From contig NZ_FOPG01000001.1 in the NCBI RefSeq assembly GCF_900113435.1, positions 744,001 through 808,000 on the forward strand: DNA of 64,000 nt, written 5' to 3'. A program made the position numbers and the translations under genes. This stretch comes from Sulfitobacter dubius (GTDB lineage: Bacteria; Pseudomonadota; Alphaproteobacteria; Rhodobacterales; Rhodobacteraceae). Below, one piece after another: positions 19,586 through 28,413 of this stretch. The first letter of the stretch is position 1. Every line of letters starts with the position of its first letter. The notes beneath the pieces are model-generated. The model had not been told where the DNA came from, made no database searches, and saw nothing but the letters and a program-made list of their open reading frames with translations.

Positions 19586-22336
19586 GTGACCGATACGCCG
19601 GAAACCCCTGAGAACGCAGACAAAAAGCCTATTTTCCACGGGCCGTCGGTGACAATCGAACACGAGATGCGCACGTCCTATCTGGACTACGCGATGTCGG
19701 TGATCGTCAGCCGGGCGATCCCCGACCTGCGCGATGGGCTCAAACCGGTGCACCGCCGCATCCTTTTTGCCATGCATGAGACCGGAAACACCCACGACAA
19801 ATCCTACCGCAAATCCGCCCGCCCCGTGGGTGACGTGATGGGCCAGTATCACCCGCATGGTGACTCTGCGATCTATGACGCTTTGGTGCGTATGGCGCAG
19901 GATTTTTCGATGTCGCTGCCGCTGCTTGATGGTCAGGGCAACTTCGGCTCAATGGACGGCGATAACCCTGCGGCGATGCGCTATACCGAGGTGCGGATGG
20001 ACAAGCCAGCGGCCTATCTGCTGGCAGACATCGACAAAGACACAGTCGATTATCAAGACAACTATGACGGCAAACAGAAAGAACCTACGGTTCTGCCTGC
20101 GCGCTTCCCCAATATGCTGGTCAACGGCGCAGGCGGCATTGCCGTCGGCATGGCCACCAACATTCCGCCACATAACCTTGGCGAGGTTGTCGACGCATGC
20201 CTCGCGCTGATCGACGACCCTGACCTGACTTCTGAGCAACTGATCGATTATGTCCCCGGCCCCGATTTTCCAACGGGCGGGATCATGCTTGGCCGTTCCG
20301 GCGCGCGCAAAGCGTACCTTGAGGGGCGCGGCAGTGTCGTGATCCGTGCCAAGACGCGGGTCGAAGAGATCCGCAAAGATCGCTGGGCCATTGTCATTGA
20401 TGAAATCCCCTATCAGGTTAACAAAGCCTCGATGATCGAAAAGATCGCCGAACAAGTCCGCGATAAAAAGATCGAAGGCATTTCCCACGTTCAGGACGAA
20501 AGCGACCGTAACGGCGTGCGCGTGGTGGTCGAACTCAAACGCGATGCGACCGCCGAAGTCGTGATGAACCAACTGTACCGCTTCACGCCCATGCAAACCT
20601 ATTTCGGCTGCAACATGCTGGCGCTGAACGGCGGCCGGCCTGAACAGCTGACTTTGCGCAAGTTCCTCAGTTACTTCATCGATTTTCGCGAAGATGTTGT
20701 CGCCCGCCGCACCGCCTATCTGCTGCGCAAGGCGCGTGAGCGGAGCCATATCCTCTGTGGTCTGGCGGTTGCCGTCACCAACATCGACGAAGTCGTCGCC
20801 ACCATCCGCTCCTCCGCCGATGCCTCTCAGGCACGCGAAAAGCTGATGACGCGCCGCTGGCCCGCAGAAGACATCCTGCCCTATATTGCGCTGATCGACG
20901 ATCCGACCCATACCGCGAATGAAGATGGCACTTACAACCTGTCAGAGGCTCAGGCCCGCGCAATTTTGGAACTGCGTCTGCAGCGTCTGACCCAGATCGG
21001 CGTCAAAGAAGTCACCGATGAGCTGGAGGAACTGGCTGGCAAGATCAAAGAATACCTTGAAATTCTCGGTTCACGCGAACGCATCCTTGGCATCATCTCG
21101 GACGAGCTGCGCGAAGTGCGTGAACTCTTTGCCGTGCCGCGCCGCACCGAGATTGTCGACTGGTCCGGCGACATGGACGACGAAGACCTGATCGCCCGCG
21201 AAGACATGGTCGTGACCGTGACATCTGGCGGTTACATCAAACGTACCCCCCTCGCCGATTTCCGTGCGCAGCGCCGGGGCGGCAAGGGCGTCTCGGGCAT
21301 GCAGACGAAAGAAGAGGATGTCGTGACCAACCTCTTCGTCGCCAATACCCATACGCAGCTTTTGTTCTTCACCACTGATGGGATGGTCTACAAACTTAAG
21401 ACTTGGCGCCTGCCACAGGGTGCGCGCACTGCCAAAGGCAAGGCCATCGTCAACATCCTACCTATTCCCACCGGCGTTTCCATTGCAGCGATTATGCCGG
21501 TCGATCGGGATGAAAAGGACTGGGATGATCTACAGGTGGTCTTTGCTACTTCTGCCGGCACCGTGCGGCGAAACAAGCTGTCGGATTTCACCAATGTAAA
21601 AGCCAACGGCAAGATCGCCATGAAGTTCGAAGGCGAACACGAAAGCACCACACTAATCAACGCACGCATCGCGTCGCATGATGATGACGTGATGCTGGTG
21701 ACCGACGCTGGCCGCGCGATCCGCTTCCCGGCGACCGATGTGCGGGTGTTCAATTCGCGCAACTCTGTCGGTGTGCGGGGCATTCGTTTGGGCGAAAAAG
21801 ACACCGTCGTATCGATGTCCGTGATCCGCCACTTTGAGGCTGCCTCGGAAGAGCGTGTCGCCTATCTCAAGCAACGCCGCCTCATGGCCGGGCTGACCGA
21901 TGATGACAGCAACGATGACGAAGAAGAGCAAGTGCAAGCCGGGCAACTCAGCACCGAGCGCTATGCAGAGATGTCTGCGGCAGAGGATTTGATTTTGACG
22001 ATCACGGCCAAGGGCGCGGGCAAAGTGTCTTCGGCACATGACTATCCGGTGCGTGGCCGTGGTGGCATGGGTGTGACGGCTTGGACCAAGGCAATGGCAC
22101 ATGGTCCCATCGTTGCCTGCTTCCCGGTCGAGATGTCGGACCAAGTCATGTTGGCGACATCCAAAGGGCAATCGATCCGCGTTCCCGTAGAAGGGATTTC
22201 TTTCCGGTCGCGCAGTGCGGGTGGTGTAAAGGTCTTTAGCACGGGCAAGAACGAAGAGGTCGTCAGCGTGGCTTGGATCGCCGATCAGGGCAACGACGAG
22301 GATGAAGCTGTCGAAGATGACAGCACCACAGAATAA
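19586..22336 (+). CDS. gyrA: DNA gyrase subunit A
   Basis: GyrA cuts and reseals DNA within the A2B2 gyrase, which introduces negative supercoils. The 916-residue product has the catalytic tyrosine Y133 in [10 protein letters not shown]. The quinolone region [10 protein letters not shown] (about 89-98) carries the drug-sensitive Ser94 and Asp98. The GyrA box QRRGGKG opens the C-terminal pinwheel, and the tail is very acidic. There is an acidic insert between pinwheel blades near residues 770-790. The start is GTG at 19586, with only a weak ribosome-binding site. Two terminators follow. Apparently single-gene transcript. Confidence 0.98.
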   Translation: MTDTPETPENADKKPIFHGPSVTIEHEMRTSYLDYAMSVIVSRAIPDLRDGLKPVHRRILFAMHETGNTHDKSYRKSARPVGDVMGQYHPHGDSAIYDALVRMAQDFSMSLPLLDGQGNFGSMDGDNPAAMRYTEVRMDKPAAYLLADIDKDTVDYQDNYDGKQKEPTVLPARFPNMLVNGAGGIAVGMATNIPPHNLGEVVDACLALIDDPDLTSEQLIDYVPGPDFPTGGIMLGRSGARKAYLEGRGSVVIRAKTRVEEIRKDRWAIVIDEIPYQVNKASMIEKIAEQVRDKKIEGISHVQDESDRNGVRVVVELKRDATAEVVMNQLYRFTPMQTYFGCNMLALNGGRPEQLTLRKFLSYFIDFREDVVARRTAYLLRKARERSHILCGLAVAVTNIDEVVATIRSSADASQAREKLMTRRWPAEDILPYIALIDDPTHTANEDGTYNLSEAQARAILELRLQRLTQIGVKEVTDELEELAGKIKEYLEILGSRERILGIISDELREVRELFAVPRRTEIVDWSGDMDDEDLIAREDMVVTVTSGGYIKRTPLADFRAQRRGGKGVSGMQTKEEDVVTNLFVANTHTQLLFFTTDGMVYKLKTWRLPQGARTAKGKAIVNILPIPTGVSIAAIMPVDRDEKDWDDLQVVFATSAGTVRRNKLSDFTNVKANGKIAMKFEGEHESTTLINARIASHDDDVMLVTDAGRAIRFPATDVRVFNSRNSVGVRGIRLGEKDTVVSMSVIRHFEAASEERVAYLKQRRLMAGLTDDDSNDDEEEQVQAGQLSTERYAEMSAAEDLILTITAKGAGKVSSAHDYPVRGRGGMGVTAWTKAMAHGPIVACFPVEMSDQVMLATSKGQSIRVPVEGISFRSRSAGGVKVFSTGKNEEVVSVAWIADQGNDEDEAVEDDSTTE

Positions 22337-22349
22337 CTTACACTGTACC

Positions 22350-22384
22350 CCGCCCCGTAGTGAAAGCTTCGGGGCGGTTGCTTT
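22350..22384 (+). terminator. Rho-independent terminator after gyrA
   Basis: CCGCCCCG (22350-22357) pairs with CGGGGCGG (22370-22377), followed by a T-rich stretch interrupted by GC. It begins 14 bases after the gyrA stop. Confidence 0.75.
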
Positions 22385-22407
22385 ATCAGCCAAATATCAA
22401 ACAACAA

Positions 22408-22440
22408 AAAATCCCCCGCGCCATCGGCACGGGGGATTTT
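22408..22440. terminator. Bidirectional terminator
   Basis: A stem AAAATCCCCCG (22408-22418) pairs with its exact complement (22430-22440) and gives A and T tracts on both sides. It can end gyrA on the plus strand and the small secreted-protein gene on the minus strand. Confidence 0.88.
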
Positions 22441-22465
22441 CTAATCTTAAGCTTCTGTAAAGAAG

Positions 22466-22798
22466 TTATTGAGTAGTAGTTGTGGTAGTAGAGGACGAAG
22501 AGCCCGCTGCAATCGCCACAAGAACCAGAGCCGCGCCTGCCGCTGCTGCGCCGCCACCAAGGCCAGCACCAGCTGCGAAGAGGCCAGCATCATCAGCGCG
22601 TACGCAAACGCGGGCTGTGTCGCCATCAACTGTAACCGGGTCTGGCTTGCAGTTGTAGATCACGCCATTCGCGCCTTGAACCTGAAGCGAATAAACGGAG
22701 TCGTCAGACGCCCCAAGAACCGCCGCCTGTGTTGTTGTTTGGGCAAATGCAGCACCCGTAAGGGCGATTGTCGCCGCAACCGTTGCAAGAATTTTCAT
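22466..22798 (-). CDS. Small secreted or membrane-anchored protein of unknown function
   Basis: A 110-residue product with a clear Sec signal peptide, predicted to be cut after AFA at residue 19. A small domain follows with two cysteines (in YNCKPDP and ARVCVR) that could form a disulfide. After it comes a Gly/Ala-rich hydrophobic stretch (about 73-97) able to span a membrane, then a tail of four Ser and six Thr ending in Gln. I do not recognise the family. The start at 22798 has AGGAG 10 bases upstream; an earlier ATG at 22825 would bury the signal peptide. A CtrA-type box lies 83-98 bases upstream, hinting at cell-cycle or motility-linked expression. Confidence 0.7.
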   Translation of the reverse strand: MKILATVAATIALTGAAFAQTTTQAAVLGASDDSVYSLQVQGANGVIYNCKPDPVTVDGDTARVCVRADDAGLFAAGAGLGGGAAAAGAALVLVAIAAGSSSSTTTTTTQ

Positions 22799-22880
22799 TG
22801 TCTCGGTACTCCTATATCTCGTCAAAAATCAAAACTCACCGGACCATCGCATATTATCATGCTCAGCGCAAAGACGAATT

Positions 22881-22896
22881 GTTAAAGCTCAGTTAA
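22881..22896 (-). promoter_or_regulatory. CtrA-type box upstream of the small secreted-protein gene
   Basis: On the minus strand the sequence reads TTAA-N7-TTAAC, a full match to the CtrA consensus. It lies in the 165-base gap between the M32 peptidase gene and the secreted-protein gene, upstream of the latter. Binding is inferred from the consensus only. Confidence 0.5.
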
Positions 22897-22963
22897 GAAT
22901 TCACGTGGTGCCTGTTGTTTGAGCAACACCGCCAGATGGCCTATTGTTCCCAGTTTTTTCTAT

Positions 22964-24445
22964 TTAAATCCCATATAGATCTTTAAACTTGTTTTCTAGG
23001 TAGTTCAGCAATGGCTCCTCGGTCGGCGGCTTTCCGCAAGCGCGTGTTATGACCTCTCGTGGTTCAAAAAGCCCACCGTGTTGTTGGACGTTTTCACGCA
23101 GCCAACCTGTTGCAGCACTTGTATCGCCCCGCCCAAGAGATTCGTCCAAATCAGGCACCGCCGCGCGCATCGCATCATTGAGGCAGCCAGCATAGACGTT
23201 CCCAAGGCTGTAGGTCGGAAAATACCCCAGCAGACCAACCGACCAGTGTACGTCCTGCAAGACACCGTTCGAGGGGCGGTCAACCGGATACCCGAAATCA
23301 GCCACAAACCGATCATTCCATGCGGTCTCTAGCTCATTAACCTGCAAGTCCCCTGCCATCAGTGCACGTTCCAAATCAAACCGCAGCAGGACGTGGAGGT
23401 TATATTGCAGTTCGTCAGCCTCGGTACGGATGAAGCCGTCCGACACACGATTGACGATTTTGTAGAATGTCTCGGCATCCGGCACACCGAAGTCACCATA
23501 AGCAGCCGTCATTTCACCGAACAACCAGCCGGTGAAGGGGCGGCTGCGGCCAATCTGATTTTCATAGATACGGCTCTGGCTTTCATGCACCCCCATCGAC
23601 ACGCCGCGCCCCAACGGGGTGAGCAGATAAGCGTTGTTGATCCCTTGCTCATAGGCAGCGTGGCCGACTTCATGCACCGTGGAATAAAAACAATTGAAAG
23701 GGTCAAGCGCGTTGGTGCGCGTGGTAATTCTAACATCCAAGCCCGAGCCGGATGAGAAAGGATGCACTGCCTTATCGATCCGTCCGGTGGAGAGGTCATA
23801 CCCAAAATGCCGGGCAAGTTTAGCTGTCAGTTCCATCTGAGAGGCTTCATCGAACACGCCTTCCAAAACTGGCGGTGCTTCGGCAGCGCGCACGGCAGCG
23901 CGTAGTTCTGTTAGCTTAGGGCGCAGCGCCCCGAACATTGCCTCTAGGTCTGCCGCTGTAGTGCCGGGCTCATAATCCTCCAGCATCGCATCGTAGATAT
24001 CAATATCGCGCCCCTCGGCCAAGGCAGCCCCCTCTTCACGTTTGAGAGCAATCACCTCTTTCAAGGTCGGGGCAAAGGCGGCGAAATCATCGGCGGCGCG
24101 GGCCTCGGCCCACGTACCCTGCGCGGCGGAGGTGACACGGGCGATCCGTGCCGCCAGATCGGCGGGAACACGGGTGGCACGGTCAAAATCGCGTTTGATG
24201 TGGCGCAGGTTGGCCTGCCCCACCGCGTCCAGACCCGCCGTTTCGATACGGCCCAGCCAATCGGCAATACGCGGATCGATGCGGCGGGAGTGCAGCACGC
24301 TTTCCATCGCCGCCATCTCCTCGCCCCGCTGGGGCGCGGCGCCGCGGGGCATGACCGTTTCTTGGTCCCAGCCGAGCCGCCCCGCGACCTGTGCCAGCGC
24401 TTCGGTCTCGCGCTGAAAGGCCATCAAATCGTCGTATGCAGTCAT
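22964..24445 (-). CDS. M32 family metallocarboxypeptidase
   Basis: A 493-residue zinc carboxypeptidase (Taq/Pfu type) that removes C-terminal amino acids from peptides with broad specificity, probably in cytoplasmic peptide turnover. The zinc motif HEVGH is visible in STVHEVGHAAYEQG, and the second family motif HESQSR with a downstream IYENQIGRS is intact. Length is typical. The start codon lies three bases after the stop of the heme A synthase gene, so the two are cotranscribed and probably coupled. There is no obvious functional link between them. Confidence 0.94.
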   Translation of the reverse strand: MTAYDDLMAFQRETEALAQVAGRLGWDQETVMPRGAAPQRGEEMAAMESVLHSRRIDPRIADWLGRIETAGLDAVGQANLRHIKRDFDRATRVPADLAARIARVTSAAQGTWAEARAADDFAAFAPTLKEVIALKREEGAALAEGRDIDIYDAMLEDYEPGTTAADLEAMFGALRPKLTELRAAVRAAEAPPVLEGVFDEASQMELTAKLARHFGYDLSTGRIDKAVHPFSSGSGLDVRITTRTNALDPFNCFYSTVHEVGHAAYEQGINNAYLLTPLGRGVSMGVHESQSRIYENQIGRSRPFTGWLFGEMTAAYGDFGVPDAETFYKIVNRVSDGFIRTEADELQYNLHVLLRFDLERALMAGDLQVNELETAWNDRFVADFGYPVDRPSNGVLQDVHWSVGLLGYFPTYSLGNVYAGCLNDAMRAAVPDLDESLGRGDTSAATGWLRENVQQHGGLFEPREVITRACGKPPTEEPLLNYLENKFKDLYGI

Positions 24446-24448
24446 GTC

Positions 24449-25594
24449 TCAGCCTCTCAGCGATGTGGCGACGGGATAGGCCGCAAGAAAACGCGCCCGC
24501 AGGATCAACACCCAGAGCAGAACGGCCAACGCCTGGTGCGCCAGCGCCAGATGCACCGGGGCGGCATAGAGCACCGTGGTGATGCCCAGAACCACCTGAA
24601 AGGCCAGCGCCGCCATCACCGCATTAAACGCAAAGCGCGTCCGCGCATGGGCCGAGCGGCGGCCGCGCAGCCAGACGACTACGCCGAAAGCAAACAGCAG
24701 ATAGCCCGCCACCCGGTGCATGAATTGCACCAGCCCGGGATTTTCAAAGAAGTTGCGCCATGTGGGCGTGATGCTAAACGCGTCGGGTGGGAAGAACTGC
24801 CCCTGCATCAGCGGCCAGTCGACGAAGTAGCGGCCTGCGTCAATCCCAGCGACCAGCGCGCCCAGCAGGATCTGCAACGCTGCGAAATGCAACAAGCCGG
24901 TGGCCATGCCGAACTGCTTGGCCTCCTTGGCGCGGCGGGCCTGAATCAGGTCGCGTTCGCTGCGGCCCAGCAAGAGCACATACCATGTGATAAAACCGAG
25001 GATGACAAAGGCGAGGCCGAGATGGGTCGCCAAACGGTAAGAGGCCACATCCGTCACCCCCTGCCCGCTGGTCACGCCTGAGGCGACCATCCACCAGCCA
25101 ATCGCGCCCTGCGCGCCGCCAAGTGCGCCGATAAAGAGCAGACGTTTGTTCCAGCCCACTGGAATTTGACGTCGAACGAGAAAGTAAAGAAAGCCCAAAG
25201 CCCAGACGAGGCCAATCACTCGGCCAAGTTGCCGGTGGCCCCATTCCCACCAGTAGATGCTTTTAAAATCAGAAAGTTCCATCCAAGCGTTCTGGACCTG
25301 AAACTCGTCGATCTGCTTGTATTTGTCGAATTCCGCCTGCCAATCGGCCTCACTCATTGGCGGCAAGGCCCCGGTAACGGGACGCCATTCCGTGATGCTA
25401 AGCCCGCTGTCAGTCAGACGTGTCAGTCCGCCGACGGCGATCATAACAAAGACCAGCGCAAAGAGGATCATCAGCCAAATACGGATCGCGCCACGCGCGC
25501 CGCCACGGCCCTTGTCGATGCCCCCGGTTTGCACCGGGGCACGGCTGGGTTGGTCGGTCCCGACCTCTTCGAAAAGTTTGCGTTTTTCCGCCAT
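24449..25594 (-). CDS. ctaA: Heme A synthase (COX15/CtaA)
   Basis: CtaA oxidises the C8 methyl of heme O to the formyl group of heme A for aa3-type cytochrome oxidase. The 381-residue membrane protein has about eight transmembrane helices and conserved heme-ligand histidines in EWGHRQLGR, ATHLG, QFMHRVAGY and ALAHQ. The N-terminal 30 residues are soluble. I chose the ATG at 25594, which has GAGG 6 bases upstream, over an ATG 12 bases earlier. It is the long proteobacterial (type 2) form. Other oxidase assembly genes are not in the window. Confidence 0.96.
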   Translation of the reverse strand: MAEKRKLFEEVGTDQPSRAPVQTGGIDKGRGGARGAIRIWLMILFALVFVMIAVGGLTRLTDSGLSITEWRPVTGALPPMSEADWQAEFDKYKQIDEFQVQNAWMELSDFKSIYWWEWGHRQLGRVIGLVWALGFLYFLVRRQIPVGWNKRLLFIGALGGAQGAIGWWMVASGVTSGQGVTDVASYRLATHLGLAFVILGFITWYVLLLGRSERDLIQARRAKEAKQFGMATGLLHFAALQILLGALVAGIDAGRYFVDWPLMQGQFFPPDAFSITPTWRNFFENPGLVQFMHRVAGYLLFAFGVVVWLRGRRSAHARTRFAFNAVMAALAFQVVLGITTVLYAAPVHLALAHQALAVLLWVLILRARFLAAYPVATSLRG

Positions 25595-25716
25595 GGCGCG
25601 CCTCATTTTCCGTTTGGATAGAGTGGTATGCCATGGGCGGGGAAAGGTCTAGCGGGGTGAGTTATGTTGCCGCATGTGCCGAGGGCCAACGGCTTGATTC
25701 CGGGCGGTGGCTTCCC

Positions 25717-26481
25717 TCAGCCCTTCTCTTTCCAACGGACCATTTGCCGCAGGATCCCATGCAGCATCTGCACATCCGCCCGTGTCATCGGCATCCGCGA
25801 CCACATGTTGCGCAGGTTCAGCTTCATAGAGGTCGTTTTATGTTCGGGATAGAAGAACCCCGCCTCTTCCAACCGTTCCTCGTAATGCCGCGCCAGATGG
25901 TCGACCTCGGCCCCCTTTGCCCAATCGGTGCCGGCCATCTCGGTCACCTCATGCGTCACATCACCCTGCGCCCGCATCCATTCGTAGGACATCAAGAGCA
26001 CGCATTGCGCGAGGTTGAGCGAGGCGAACTTGGGGTTCACCGGAACCGAGACAATCGCATTGGCCTGCGCGATATCCTCATTCTCCAGCCCTGCCCGCTC
26101 TGGTCCGAAAAGCACCGCAACCCGTTGTCCTGCCGAGATTTTCTCTGCCGCCAGCTTCATCGCAGCTTCGGGGCTATAGACCGGTTTGGTCAGGTCGCGG
26201 CCCCGCGCCGTGGTGGCAAAGGTGAAATCGCAATCGCCCAAGGCGCTTGGCAGGTCCGCACAATGCTGTGCCTCATCCAACAACCGCCCCGCGCCCGAGG
26301 CCATGGCCACGGCAGATTGGCTCGGCCAGCCGTCACGCGGCGCGACGACCCGCATATGATCAAGGCCAAAGTTCCACATCGCACGCGCCGCCGCGCCAAT
26401 GTTCTCGCCCATTTGCGGACGCACAAGCACAATCGCCGGGATTGGCGCGGGAAGGACGGGGGAAGATGATGTCTGGGTCAT
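25717..26481 (-). CDS. trmJ: TrmJ-type tRNA 2'-O-methyltransferase (SpoU family)
   Basis: A SPOUT-fold RNA methyltransferase of 254 residues, expected to 2'-O-methylate position 32 of tRNAs. The knot motifs are visible as PQMGENIGAAARAMWNFG, LFGPERAGLENEDI and VPVNPKFASLNLAQCV. The long C-terminal helical extension containing HYEERLEEAGFF is the TrmJ feature that separates it from TrmH/RlmB. The ATG at 26481 is preferred; longer readings add residues without homology. It is divergent from the ThiE-like gene with a 122-base gap. Confidence 0.88.
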   Translation of the reverse strand: MTQTSSSPVLPAPIPAIVLVRPQMGENIGAAARAMWNFGLDHMRVVAPRDGWPSQSAVAMASGAGRLLDEAQHCADLPSALGDCDFTFATTARGRDLTKPVYSPEAAMKLAAEKISAGQRVAVLFGPERAGLENEDIAQANAIVSVPVNPKFASLNLAQCVLLMSYEWMRAQGDVTHEVTEMAGTDWAKGAEVDHLARHYEERLEEAGFFYPEHKTTSMKLNLRNMWSRMPMTRADVQMLHGILRQMVRWKEKG

Positions 26482-26603
26482 AGGCGCCTCATAGCTCCTG
26501 CGCGTTCGCACCGCAAGAAAGCCCGCGCAGCACACGCATATCCGTTTTCTTTTGCAACGCCTTGCGCTACTCAGACCCCCAGACCCGAGCAAGGACAGTG
26601 ACC

Positions 26604-27227
26604 ATGGACGCGCCAGAACAGCCGCAGATTTACCTTATCACCCCGCCCGAAGTTGAGCTGAGCCAATTCCCCGCGCAACTGGCCGCCGTACTGGACGCGC
26701 ATCCGGTCGCCTGTGTGCGGATGGCCCTGTCAACCCGCGACGAAGACCGCCTGTCGCGCGCCGGTGACGCGCTGCGCGAGGTGACCCATGCGCGCGATGT
26801 GGCCTTGGTGATCTCGGATCACCTATTGATGGTCGAACGCCTTGGCCTAGACGGCGTACATCTGAGCGACGCGGCCCGCACCGTGCGCCATGCCCGCAAG
26901 GAATTGGGTGAGGACGCGATTGTCGGCAGCTATTGCGGCACCTCGCGGCACGAAGGCATGGCAGCAGGCGAAGCGGGGGCGGATTATGTCAGCTTTGGCC
27001 CCACGCAGGCCAGCGCGCTTGGCGATGGCAGCTTTGCCGAAGCCGATCTGTTCCAGTGGTGGTCCGAGGTGATCGAAGTGCCCGTCGTCGCCGAAGGTGC
27101 GCTCGACATCGACATGATCCGCAAACTGGCCCCACGCACAGATTTCTTCGGCATCGGAGCCGAGATTTGGGACAAGGACGATCCGGTGGCCGAACTTGCC
27201 ACCCTGATCGCCGCCATGCAGGGCTGA
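26604..27227 (+). CDS. ThiE-like thiamine phosphate synthase family protein
   Basis: A 207-residue TIM-barrel protein of the thiamine-phosphate synthase superfamily. Recognisable strands include YLITPPE, LDGVHLSDAARTVR, a glycine segment around GSYCGTSRHEGM and YVSFGP. The classical ThiE diphosphate-binding signature is only partly kept: the GQxDxP-type motif is replaced by LDGVHLSD, and a Cys (SYCGTS) sits where SxH is usual. It may therefore be a paralogue rather than the main ThiE. No thi genes and no TPP riboswitch are nearby. AAGGA lies 8 bases upstream of the ATG at 26604. Confidence 0.7.
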   Translation: MDAPEQPQIYLITPPEVELSQFPAQLAAVLDAHPVACVRMALSTRDEDRLSRAGDALREVTHARDVALVISDHLLMVERLGLDGVHLSDAARTVRHARKELGEDAIVGSYCGTSRHEGMAAGEAGADYVSFGPTQASALGDGSFAEADLFQWWSEVIEVPVVAEGALDIDMIRKLAPRTDFFGIGAEIWDKDDPVAELATLIAAMQG

Positions 27228-27237
27228 TCGGCCCTTT

Positions 27238-27261
27238 GGGCAGCCCGGTTAAGGGCTGCCC
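27238..27261. terminator. Hairpin between convergent genes, no T tract
   Basis: GGGCAGCCC (27238-27246) pairs perfectly with GGGCTGCCC (27253-27261) around a 6-base loop. It lies between the stops of the ThiE-like gene and the HupE-like gene. Neither strand has a T run after it, so termination would be weak or Rho-assisted. Confidence 0.5.
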
Positions 27262-27267
27262 ACTCGC

Positions 27268-28413
27268 TTACAGAAACACCCGCTCAATGAACCAATAGGC
27301 CCCAACCGCCGCGATCACGCAGGAGGCGGGCACCGCGATGGCGCGGCGATACCAATCTCGCTTCATCGCCCAGCCAACCAGCACAAATGCAATCGCGATC
27401 ACCGCAAGCTGGCCCAATTCCACACCGATGTTAAAGCCGATCAGCGCGGGCACAAACTGCCCTGCAGGCAGCCCAAAGTCGCCCAGCACCGAGGCAAACC
27501 CAAGCCCGTGCAAGAGGCCAAAGCCAAAGATCACCAACGGTCGCCAGCGGTTCAAACCAGAGTGGAAGATATTCTCGACCGCGACATAGGTAATTGACGC
27601 AGCGATCAGCGGCTCGACAATCGCACCGGACACGTTAACCCAGCCCATCGCACCAAGCGCCAATGTCACCGTATGCGCCAAGGTAAAGGCCGAAACTTGC
27701 CAGATCAACGGCCGCAGCCGGGTCGATAGGAAGAAAAGCCCCAAAACAAAGAGGATATGATCCAACCCCTTGGGCAGAATGTGGTCGAACCCAACCGGGA
27801 TATAGCTGACAAACGCCTGCAACCCACTTTGCGCATCACCGCCCGCAAGGTCGATCTCGGGGCTAACCTCACCACCAGACAGATAGCCGGTGTAAGGCAC
27901 CTCGACGTCCTGTTGCCGCAGTACCAACGCGCCTGCGCCTTCGGGCCAAGTGACTTGGATACGCTCTGCTCCGCCAGGCACCGGCGCCTCTAATCGCCAC
28001 AGGCTGTCGCGCGGCAGTTCAGGATCAACCCCATCAGGCACGTCGACCGCCACGCTCTCAAGCGCGATCGCCTCACCGTCCACGCTGAGCAGCGGCAGGC
28101 TGTTCCAAGTTGGCAAAAGATCTGGCGCAAGGGCCGCGATATCCGCCACAGGCTGGCTGCGCAGGGCGTCATAATCCCCGGCGTTTTCAGCATTATCTGT
28201 GTCCTCGACACTGTCCAGATCGATCTCTGCCAGCAGTGCCTCTAGGTTAATCTGAAACTCCAGCACGGCGCGGCCCTCGGCGACCGTCAAATCTGCAATC
28301 GTGGGTTTGACCTCATGGGCCTGCACCGCAGCACCCGCCGAGAAAAGGATCGCGCTTGACAAAACCCATAGCAACGCCAGCTTGGATCTTAGCCAAAAGA
28401 AAGTTCTTTGCAT
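27268..28413 (-). CDS. HupE/UreJ family membrane protein with periplasmic domain
   Basis: The 381-residue product has a signal peptide ending VQA-HE, a periplasmic beta-rich domain of about 170 residues, and then six or seven membrane helices. The latter hold the HupE/UreJ_2 motif GLDHILFVLGLF, a second HT pair (FTLAHTVTLALG) and FGLLHGLGFA. The repeated histidines suggest metal passage; family members are proposed nickel or cobalt permeases, though the substrate here is not known. The ATG at 28413 has AGGGA 7 bases upstream. Its start codon overlaps the divergent start of the DUF4198 gene, so its promoter must lie inside that gene. No urease or hydrogenase genes are near. Confidence 0.8.
   Translation of the reverse strand: MQRTFFWLRSKLALLWVLSSAILFSAGAAVQAHEVKPTIADLTVAEGRAVLEFQINLEALLAEIDLDSVEDTDNAENAGDYDALRSQPVADIAALAPDLLPTWNSLPLLSVDGEAIALESVAVDVPDGVDPELPRDSLWRLEAPVPGGAERIQVTWPEGAGALVLRQQDVEVPYTGYLSGGEVSPEIDLAGGDAQSGLQAFVSYIPVGFDHILPKGLDHILFVLGLFFLSTRLRPLIWQVSAFTLAHTVTLALGAMGWVNVSGAIVEPLIAASITYVAVENIFHSGLNRWRPLVIFGFGLLHGLGFASVLGDFGLPAGQFVPALIGFNIGVELGQLAVIAIAFVLVGWAMKRDWYRRAIAVPASCVIAAVGAYWFIERVFL

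Noticed and set aside
26482-26603. TPP riboswitch upstream of the ThiE-like gene
   Set aside because: No THI-box core was found, and the gap of 122 bases is shared by two divergent genes.
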